Source: Agelaius tricolor
Taxonomy: Eukaryota > Chordata > Aves > Passeriformes > Icteridae
Assembly (NCBI GenBank): GCA_023055355.1
Contig: JALJCS010000015.1
Location: 19,333,516 to 19,397,515, forward strand
Reading direction: 5' to 3'
Length of the DNA stretch: 64,000 nucleotides
The translations under genes and the position numbers were made by a program. Positions 55,611-64,000 of the stretch are shown piece after piece; position 1 is the first letter of the stretch; each line of letters starts with the position of its first letter. The notes below the pieces were generated by a model that did not search any database, was not told the origin of the DNA, and was given only the letters and a program-made list of their open reading frames with translations.

Positions 55611-55783
55611 CTCAGAATGGTTTGGCCATCCAGTGCCATGGGCAGGGACACCTCCCACACTGTCCCAGGTGGCTCCAAGCCCTGTCCAACCTGGCCTTGG
55701 ACACTTCCAGGGATCCAGGGGCAGCCACAGCTGCTCTGGGCACCTGTGCCAAGGTCTCTCCACCCTCACAAGGAACAATTCCC
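55611..55783 (-). mobile_element. CR1 LINE 3'-end fragment, antisense, internally deleted
   Basis: CTCAGAATGGTTTGG is followed directly by CAGTGCCATGGGCAGGGACA, then TCCAACCTGGCCTTGGACAC, CACAGCTGCTCTGGGCACCT and CACCCTCACAAGGAACAATT. These are in the order of the CR1 3' end read in reverse. The usual GTTGGAAGGGACC to CATCTCATTCC segment between the first two blocks is missing. Confidence 0.9.
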
Positions 55784-56587
55784 ACCCTTTGAGCCCCCTC
55801 AGCCATATCTGATAGATTCCACAAGAAAAATGCAAGAGCTGGTGATGTCTCCAGCACCAAAGAGGGTTTTGAGAAAGTTTGTAGGGAGAGATACAAACAA
55901 AAACCTGGGAAAAACAGCGAGACAACATCAAAAGGGCAAGAGGAGAATATCTGTGCCATGAGAGGGGGAAAAAACACCCCAGGCAGGCTATTTTAAGTGC
56001 TCTCTTCACATCCCAAGTGCCGCTGTTGTTTTGCCCCAGCCCTGCAGCTCTGCGGCACGGTGCTGCCAGCACAATGCAAGCCAAGGGAAACCTGCTCTGT
56101 GTCCAGCTGTCCTCCTGCTGCAAGCCTGGCTTCGTTCTGCACGGATCTGACAGTCCAGAGCGTTTCTGCTGCCTCCAGGCCCCGTTTCCTGGCTGCCAGC
56201 AGCAGATCTGCCAGGGCAGGGGTGCAGGACGTGCCTGGGGTGCTGCTGCTGTTTCTGGCCATACCTGAGCCCGTCCTCTCTCCAAACTTGGGCTGGGAGG
56301 CAGCTGCGGTCACCAGGTTGAGCCTCTCGCTGTTCATAAGCCTTTCCAGGCACCCTGGAGAGCAAACACACTTTCCAAAAGGGATTTCTCACCGTTGCTG
56401 ATGGCTCAGGCCATGCTTTTAGTGGTGGGGCTGTGCAATGTAAGCTCAGGGAAGGAAGATTGTGTTTCCCTCTCTCATCAGAACACGTTGTGCTAATTCG
56501 CATCGTGCAGTCAGGACAAAAATCACCCTTTTGTCTCTTCAGAGGAGGTGTTGGGGTCTGCAAAATCTTTAAGTGGACTTCAGCACA
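55784..56587. other. Unannotated sequence, several overlapping open frames
   Basis: The interval 55990-56400 is GC-richer and open in frames on both strands (134 codons plus; 227 and 198 codons minus). The longest minus frame runs on into the CR1 fragment, which argues against it being a gene. No domain is recognised. The segment lies just outside the solo LTR and I cannot tell whether it is retroviral debris. Confidence 0.3.
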
Positions 56588-56967
56588 CGTGGTGGTGTTC
56601 ACAGGGGTCCCAGAATGAGGGAAGAGATGAGAATCTTGACCCCATGTTTTACTATTTATTATATATATTATATTAAAAGAAAATTATATACTAGAACTAT
56701 ACTGAAAGAATACAATAAAGGATTTCATCAGAAGGCTGGCAAGGGACAGAAAGGAATGGAATGTTAATAAAATCTTGTGACTGACCAGAGAGTCTGAGAC
56801 GGCTGGGCTGTGATTGGTCATCAAGTGAAAACAACTCACATGGCCCAATCAAAGATGCACCTGTTGCATTCCACAGCAGCAGATAATTATTGTTCTTCTT
56901 TTCCTCTGAGGCTTCTCAGGAGGAAAAATCCTAGCAAAAATATTTTTCATAAAATCTGTCCGTGACA
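56588..56967 (-). mobile_element. Solo LTR of a passerine endogenous retrovirus, antisense
   Basis: The sequence closely matches an LTR family that I know from passerine genomes. The family's TGTCAC start corresponds to the GTGACA at 56962-56967, and its CACCACCA end to TGGTGGTG at 56590. In minus orientation there is a CCAAT box (from ATTGG at 56813-56817) and an AATAAA polyadenylation signal (from TTTATT at 56655-56660) about 65 bp before the 3' end. AGCAC occurs just outside both ends (56582-56586 and 56968-56972), consistent with a target-site duplication. No gag, pol or env remnant flanks it, so it is a solo LTR left by recombination. Family name is not asserted. Confidence 0.8.
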
Positions 56968-57194
56968 AGCACGCGGGGTTGGATTCAACCCTGCTGCTGG
57001 AGGTGCTCCCCTGCCCTGCAGTGCCCAGCCCAAACACCAAAGATGGAGGAAATGTTTGTCCTGAATATGAAATGTGTCTCTGAGGTGAAACAAACTCTTG
57101 CTGAAGCATTTGAGCCTGATCCAGACCCAGGGGAGGAGTAATCTGTGGAAGTGGAGGGGGGACACCTCGGAGAGTGGCCCAAGAACAGAACCAG
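56968..57194. other. Short unannotated spacer between LTR and CR1
   Basis: No feature is recognised. The first bases are the putative right copy of the LTR target-site duplication. Confidence 0.4.
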
Positions 57195-57400
57195 AGAGTC
57201 ATGGAACGGTTTGGGTTGGAAGGGGCTTTAAAGATGCTCCAGTTCCACCCCTGCCATGGCAGGGGCACCTTCCACTGCCCCAGACTGCCCAAGAGCTCCA
57301 GCCAACCTGGCCTTGGGCACTGCCAGGGATGGGGCACCCACAGCTTCTCTGGGCAAACTCTCCCAGTGCCCCACCACCCTCCCAGGGCAGAATTCCCTCA
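57195..57400 (-). mobile_element. CR1 LINE 3'-end fragment, antisense, nearly full tail
   Basis: AGTCATGGAACGGTTTGGGT starts the reverse-complemented CR1 tail. It is followed by a CTTTAAAGATGCTCCAGTTC block, CCCTGCCATGGCAGGGGCAC, CCAACCTGGCCTTGGGCACT, GGGATGGGGCACCCACAGCT, and a CCACCACCCTCCCAGGGCAG block. This is the best-preserved antisense copy in the window. 5'-truncated as usual. Confidence 0.93.
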
Positions 57401-60400
57401 GTCCCATCCACACCTATAAATACACGCCCAGCAAAAAATAATCTGAATTCCCCTTGTACCCAGATGAAACCTGGAGCTGTGTAAAATCCCAGGGTGCTCC
57501 AAATACAACCCCCAAGCGGTCAGAAGTGGGGCTGGGGCTGTCCTTGGCCTTCCCTAATCCACATCCCTCCTCCCTCGGTGTCATTCCCTCCTCCAGCATT
57601 TCCATCTGCTGCTGAGAGCACCCTGGATCCCCAGGTGAGGGCTGGCTCACAGCTGCTGCTCCAGTCCTGGGAGTTTAAAAAGTTTTAATCTCACCTGGTA
57701 AAGACAGGCAACAGCCAGCACTGAACCAGGACTGGTTGGTTTATAGGGAAGAGCATCAGGAAGGCTCCCACACCAGGAATACTCCACTTTTTGTGGAGCC
57801 AGACAGTAATTTAAACCAGAATTAACCCATGGGAAACACTGAGGTTTCCCTTTGCCTCCGGAATAACAAAATTTTTGTGTTCTAGAAACAAAAATTGCTT
57901 TTCCCTCCAGAACTGCTGCATCCCTGCATGGATCAATGCCAGCCCTGGGATTGATTTCCACATTATCATCTCCTCATCCCACATGACTCTTGCAGCAGCT
58001 TTTCCTCATTTCTTCCTGGCACAGAAATTCCATAATCAATAACCCACATAAACTCTGGAGACAACTCCAAATTCGCTTCCCCCTTTTCTGAAGACATTCA
58101 AAGCCAATACCTTTTATTTTCCACCCCCTTGCAGAATTCGAATGCAAAGCATTATTCTGCATTCTCATGGCACCGAAGAGAGGAGGAGGAATTGCCTGGA
58201 GCTGATACAAGCCCCACTGGCCGAGGCTGTGCTGTTAATTGGAGCTCAGCAGTGGGGATTTGGGGATGTGACCCCCCGAGCCTGGGAGCAGCCTGGGGAA
58301 CCTGGGGAATCTGCACTCCCTGCCCCTCGCAGCCCCTCGTGTCACAGCTCCAGGTGGAAAACTGCCTGCTTTAGGCTGAGCTGGGACGTATTGTAAGGCA
58401 TGTCCAGGGATGTGAATTCAGACCAAGCCATTCCAGGCCAGCTCATCCCTCCCATTCTCAAAATCGTTGTGTTTTGCAGGAATCTGGGTTTCCCTCAGCC
58501 TTGCTGGAGCTGTCTGCACCTCCCTGTGGTTGTTAGGGCTGAGTTTGAGTTTTCTAGGAAACCTGGAACAGCCCCACTGACCCAAATCTTCATTACAGAC
58601 AATAAAAATGATTTTATAACAATATCTAAGCCACTCCACAGTGTTTCAGTAAACAGTAAATTTATTTTGGGTTTGCGTCCCAGCTTCGTTTTTCCTCAAA
58701 AAAGACTATTCCATTATTAGTTTAATCCTTATGAATCTTCTTCCCAACACTCAGCCTTTATTTATTATTTTTAAGGGGCATCTATCATCCTGCCTTAGAA
58801 CTGTAAATATTCTACTTACACTGAGCACAGCACATCCTTTCTGTTTAAAATCCAAGCTGGGAGGTTTTATATAAATTTTTTCCTTCCCAAGTTGAAAGGT
58901 CCTAAAGATAAACTTGCAAAGATTCCAAAATTGTGAACCACAGCCTGAGCCCATCCTGCAGCCCAGCCCACCCAAGGGATCCCCTTTAAGCTTGGATTGT
59001 GGCGGTGTCAACACCCAAAGGATAATCAAAATCAGGAAGAAAAATAATTACCTGGAAAGCAGGTGGTAACTGAGCCTAAATGCAGGGAATGAGGAAAGGA
59101 GGGACTCCTGGAATGCATTCTAGGGAAAAATTATTCCGTTCACTCTCATGACTGGTCATAAGGCTACAAAGGATTTCATTATAGGGCTGTGACGCAGGAA
59201 TTTATAAGGACTGGGCACAGGGAGAGAAGACTATCACCCGAATTATTAATCCAAATAATTTGAAGGAGCCACCTGCTCAAACAAAGGCAATGTGGCAGCT
59301 TTGAATGGCGCCTGCATCTTTTCTGAGGTATCAAATAAATAAAAAGCAGAATGGGGTGGTTTTTCTCCAGGCACAGCTCTGCAGAGTGAGAATCACCTGC
59401 TCCCTCAGTCCACAAAACCCAGTCAGAAACACAGACTCCGTGCCAGTATTTCAGCTTTTCAAGATTAATTTGGTTTCATTTGCTTCATTTCCAGCAGAAT
59501 GAAACCCAGGATTCTCCTGGCAGGCCCCGAGGGGGCCAATTTATTTTTCATTAGTCCCAAATTAGCCCAACGATGAGACAACTTTTCAAAAGGAGAAGTT
59601 TGAAAGTGGCTCCTTTCAGAAGAAAGTCAGAAGGAGGCACTTTGTGGTTTGTTTGGTTTCTTAATGGTTTCTGTCCCCTCTCTGAAATCCTCCTGGCTGC
59701 CCAACGCAAACTCAGGATTGATTTTAGTCCAGCCAAAGGTGCAGCTGAACTATTAAATTACATAAAGCAGGAGGCCACAAAGGTCTCCTTGACGCTGGCA
59801 CTGGCTGTGGTGATGATAAAGTGCTGTTTTCACATGCCTGGGGTCGAATTCAATTTGTAGTGAGGATGGATAATACGAGGATGTGGCTGTTTTCAGTTTT
59901 CCCTTGATCCCTGCCCTGGAGTAATGAATCCCAAAAAAAAACCTGTTGGCCCGGTGGGTATTTCCTATCTCAGTACTCCCAATCCCACTCTGGAGCAGCT
60001 TTGGGCTGTCACCTCCCCACCTGAGCACCCCTGAGCTGTAACAACCCATTGGCACCATCCCCACTGCCAACCAGCAAGGGGTTAACACCACCCTGACCCA
60101 AGGAAGGTTTGGTCAGGAGCAGATCCGTGGCAACACTGAGTCCAGATCCATGGCAAAACTGAGTCAGCGTCACTCCAAGGCCACTCTGCCCTGGTGGCCT
60201 GGCCAGCATCCAACCAAAGGAAGAGCACCCACACCAGGTGCCATCAACACCCCACCACGAGGAGGTGACCCCACACCACCCCCTTAACCACGTTTTTTCT
60301 TCAGAGCCCCAAAAAAGGGGTTTTTTGGGTTTTTTTTTCCTAGTTTTCCTCCCATTTTCCACCAGGGAGATCTGAGCTCGTGGTGCAGGCACGGAAAGAA

Positions 60401-62449
60401 GGGGTGAGAGGATGTTTCCCCAGTGATCTCACCAGCCCTGAGTAAATTCTCTGACCAAAAGAGAAGGGCCAAGGGAACAATTTGTGCTGCATCCTTTAAA
60501 TGCCAGATCTCCATTTGCGAGCAGCGTTACAGGAACAATCAGGGCACTTAATAGCCAGCTGTGAGGCCATCAGGTATAAATATTTACAGAGGTCTCTTGC
60601 AACATGGACATTCCTCCAGATGCAAGAGGATCCCAGGCGTCCCGTGGCATTTTCACCTTCTGCAGAAAGAGTTCTCTTTCAGGCACGCTCGGCCATAAAA
60701 CGACAGAAATAGCATTTTATGGAAAACCCACACCTCACCCACCCCTCAGGAGCTGTTCCCTCTCTTCTCCTCTTTTGGAATGGGCAGTTTTCTCTGGTTT
60801 TGACTCAAATAGGAGCAAAGGTTGCCCAAGGCATGGAGGAGCAGCGTCCTGTGGAAGGGCAGTGATTGCTGAGGTGTACAAAGGCATGAAATTAAGAGGG
60901 ATGGGGGGGAATTAAGCAAAAGAAAATCCCTCTTTTATGGCAAAGCCCCTCAAAATAAGAGCTTGAAGCCTTCTTCCTGAAGAGATCCAACAGTCCACAA
61001 ATCACAGTGCTGGCAGAAGGGGTAGAGGACAATAATCATTTTTGGGGTTAGGGACAGACCCAGGGACACCCAGTCCAAACACAATAGAGACTTTCAGCAA
61101 GTGAAAACCAGACCTCCAGCACATCCTGTGCATTGACTAAAACCATTGTTAAAACCATCTCTTGGTTTCTGTGCTCCTTCATCACCTTTTTTCCTTATTC
61201 TAAATGCAAATTCTCATTCAATACTAGGTTGTGGCTGAGAGACTGGAAATTACCATGGAAGAGTCCAGGTCTTTCCAGATATTCCCTCGTTATGTATGAA
61301 ATATAACCAAGGAAAAAGTAACTTCAAGGGGGAGTTTTTTTTCTTGATGGGGAAATGAGGTTTTAGGAGGCCAGAATTATGGAATCACGGTGTCCAAGCA
61401 TCAGCCTGATGAGATTGAGCACGGCCAGGCTCTGCAGCATTCCCAGCTGTGTAATTTTTCACCCCAGACACCAATTTTCACCTGATTTGTAGGACTTTGT
61501 GGTGATAATAAAGTGCTCTTGTGTTTATCAGCCTTGGCCAGATTGGGCTGCTGGGTTCAGAAGGGAAAGTTGTCCACTCCATTTCCCTGGAAGGCAGAAG
61601 ATGCAGAGGGGGTGAGGCAGCACCTCCCACCACCATCAGCAGAATTCCTAGGACCTAACACAGGTTAAATCCCAATTAAAACCATCCAGTTTTCTCATTT
61701 TTCAGGGTCACCCTGCTCTCCTTCTCCACACACAACAGCATTCCTCCAGCACCAGCTGTGGATGCTCCAGTTGGGATTGGCAAACCCAGCTGCCCATTCC
61801 TCCTTTTACACCTCCAGAAACACCCCTGGTGCTTTGGTGAGAAATGATTGCAATGCAACCCAGGCTGCAGCCAAGATCAAGGAATAATGGCAAGTTTTCC
61901 ATGCAAATCCTATCGGTGAGTTTCTAAAAAAATCCCAAAAGGTGCTGATTTTGTGCTGGAAAGGGAACAGAAGTCAGCTCACAATATTCCTGCCTGCCTC
62001 CCTTTACTGATTCCAGACGCCAGGCCAGGCAGGATCTGGCTATTTTCACTATCATGTTATCACTCCACAACATGTCAGCAAATTCTTGTCCAAACATGAT
62101 TTTTTTTTTCCCAAGCCACGTTTTATCACTTCTTTTCCATAATCATGACTGATAGTGGATCTGAATTGGGCTTGGAGGAGGCACCAGAACAATGAGGTGC
62201 CGTCAGCACAGGGAAGCACATCCCCTTCTTTTCCTCCTAAAGCCAGATCCCCTCAGTGCTGAGACGAGGCTGGAGAGCAAAACATGCCCCTCTTTAGGCA
62301 CCTGAAATTGGAAATAAATCAGGGAATGTCAAAATACGGGAATGTCAACAGTGGTGCAGAGGATCAGCAGCTCTTGGGAGGTGCTGGACTGGCTCAGCTG
62401 ACAGCTCCAAACCCAGGATCTTGCTCTGGGTGCATCCTTCTGTCCCAGA
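57401..62449. other. Unannotated sequence, no gene recognised
   Basis: No transposon or exon is recognised across about 5 kb. Minor items are a 26-bp imperfect duplication near 60117-60165 (AGATCCGTGGCAACACTGAG and AGATCCATGGCAAAACTGAG) and a T-run near 60329-60338. Open frames up to 127 codons have no domain support. Confidence 0.45.
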
Positions 62450-62624
62450 GATCATGGAACTGTGGAATGGTTTGGGTAGGAAGAGATCTCATCTCATTCC
62501 ACACCTTTGTAACCTGGCCTTGGGCACTTCCAGGGATGGGGCAGCCACAGCTTCTCTGTGCTGGGGCCTCACCACCCTCACAGGAAAGAATTTCCTCCTA
62601 ATATCCAATCTAATCCTACCCTCC
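62450..62624 (-). mobile_element. CR1 LINE 3'-end fragment, antisense, internally deleted
   Basis: AGATCATGGAACTGTGGAAT, ATGGTTTGGGTAGGAAGAGA, CTCATCTCATTCCACACC, then AACCTGGCCTTGGGCACTTC, ATGGGGCAGCCACAGCTTCT, CACCACCCTCACAGGAAAGA and TCCTAATATCCAATCTAATC follow CR1 in reverse. The block with CTGCCATGGGCAGGGACACC between the third and fourth pieces is deleted. The copy extends further toward the CR1 5' side than the others in antisense. Confidence 0.92.
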
Positions 62625-63108
62625 AAAGAGAAAACTTTATCCCTCCCATCTCCCTCATTAAGTATTTCTTTCTCTTATTTTCTTTTTTTTTTAATAATTT
62701 CCTTAATTTATGTGTTATTCTCCAGCTTTATTAAAACCAGTATTTTCACTCTGAGGCAATTGCTCCCATTTAATCTTTATTTGCTTTCTTAGCTCAAATA
62801 GGTTGTAAATAAAGCAAACAGCATATTTGCTTGGTTTCAGAGGGAACTGGCAAAAGGCAAAGCTTTACAAGTTCACATTTTGCCCCAAAAATTAAAATTA
62901 AAAAAAATCAAAGCTTATCTGAGACTTGTCCATCAAATACAAAATCCTGCTCTGTTGAACCCGGGGCAGGCTGATCATTCCAACAGATTTAAACCTGGAA
63001 TTTTATGTTTTCCATACTCAATTACAGATTCAATTCCTATTTTCGAGCCCAGCTCTTGACAGCCCAGAACCAGGACCTTTTCTCCCTAAAACACCCTCTA
63101 CCTGTAAC
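62625..63108. other. Unannotated AT-rich sequence
   Basis: No feature is recognised. A T-run lies near 62684-62692. Confidence 0.45.
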
Positions 63109-63158
63109 GACAGCTCCCCTAATTAAGAGAGGTGACAGCTCCCTTAATGAAGAGAGGT
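63109..63158. repeat. 25-bp tandem duplication
   Basis: GACAGCTCCC at 63109 recurs at 63134. The unit includes TTAATTAAGAGAGGT in copy 1 and TTAATGAAGAGAGGT in copy 2. Confidence 0.85.
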
Positions 63159-64000
63159 GACACCTCCCCAGGCCTGAGAGCCAGACAAGCCCTTGGAAAT
63201 CTGCTTTTTGCTGCACCCAGAGTGTTGGCACGGATGGGGATAAACCCAGGGACTGCAGAGGGCAGCTTCTTTCTCCAGGCAGGAATATTTTTGGACAATG
63301 TTGCAGGGTAAACAGGAGGAAAAGCAGCGGTTTAGCAAGCACAAATCTCTCCAAGCTGCCAAGCAAAATTAACCCCTCTCTTAATTTTTTCAGGTTTTTT
63401 TCCGAGCTGAACAAGGCTCTTGGGAAAGGGAATGGGTTTTGTGCTGTCACACTCAAGAGGTAACTGAGCCTTTCAAGTGCTGATCTGACTTAATCTTTCA
63501 AAAATGTGTCCAAATTGCCTGAGCAAGGAAAAACCCATCCATCCCTGCCCTCTCCCCAAATGGAGAGATCCTTCAGAGCAACTCCTGCATTCCAGAGGTA
63601 ATAACCTCCAATACCTTAAGTCAAAAAGCCAAGCCAAACTCCCCAGATAATGCATTTGGGATTAAGGTTAAATAGGCTCCCGTCACTAATAATGCATCTG
63701 CTCCCCATGGGGAGATTTGGTGGGACTTGAGGGATGGAGCTCCTGCAGGGCTCCCCAAACAAAGCCAGGGGAGCACCAGGAGCACCCCAACCCCACCCTG
63801 GTGCCCCCTTCTTGACTCCCACCCTGGTTTTGCAGGAGGGCACAAAAGGGGGGAAAAAAAGGGGGGAAAAAAAAAAAAAGCTGGATTCAATCCATTTGGA
63901 GCTGGCTGGATGTGTCTGGGATGGAGACAGATGCTGTTTAGACAGGCTGGGTCGGTGGGTGGCCGTGTGAGGAGACCATGGCTGTACAGTTTATAGAAGG
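63159..64000. other. Unannotated sequence, no gene recognised
   Basis: An A/G-rich run (AAAAGGGGGGAAAAAAAGGG type) lies at 63844-63879. No repeat family or exon is recognised up to the window end. Confidence 0.45.

Noticed and set aside
55602..56285. 227-codon minus-strand frame
   Set aside because: It runs through the antisense CR1 fragment at 55.61-55.78 kb and matches no reverse-transcriptase or other domain.

Overview
The window reads as vertebrate nuclear DNA, most likely from a songbird (passerine). Five or more fragments match the 3' end of avian CR1 LINEs. One roughly 380-bp solo LTR at 56.6-57.0 kb closely resembles an endogenous-retrovirus LTR family that I know from passerine genomes. 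Nothing looks prokaryotic: poly-A and poly-T tracts are frequent, microsatellites are abundant and gene density is very low. I recognise no protein-coding exon, rRNA, tRNA or known small RNA. All long open frames are either by-products of tandem repeats or unrecognised frames without family support. I read the window as intergenic or intronic sequence.

Layout. 0-6.3 kb: mostly unremarkable sequence with a two-copy 190-bp tandem duplication, a long ATT microsatellite and a CR1 scrap. 6.3-16.9 kb: an exceptionally dense cluster of tandem arrays. It holds an AT-rich tract, a degenerate G-rich minisatellite, a roughly 225-bp unit in four partial copies, a 30-bp minisatellite, a 10-bp GTTAAC-type array, a G-rich minisatellite inside a CpG-rich block, (GT)n, a 1.6-kb TGTGATTCCAT-type minisatellite, about 870 bp of pyrimidine microsatellites, a GC-rich island and a 39-bp minisatellite. 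16.9-35 kb: mostly quiet sequence with an unrecognised 233-codon frame, three CR1 fragments, a perfect 57-bp triplication and two striking inverted repeats (26.74 and 27.86 kb). 35.8-44.0 kb: blocks that look like conserved non-coding elements, with even CpG content, no repeats and homeodomain, POU and T-box-like sites. 44-55 kb: a hexanucleotide array, a CpG-rich patch next to a TAATC palindrome at 50.4 kb, and another conserved-looking block at 53.8-54.4 kb. 55.6-62.6 kb: three antisense CR1 3' ends and the solo LTR.

The CR1 and LTR calls rest on sequence I recognise. The conserved-element and regulatory-site calls are inference from composition and motif, and need alignment to other birds. 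There is no gene cooperation to describe. If the conserved blocks are real, the likeliest role of the window is a cis-regulatory neighbourhood of a developmental gene outside it.
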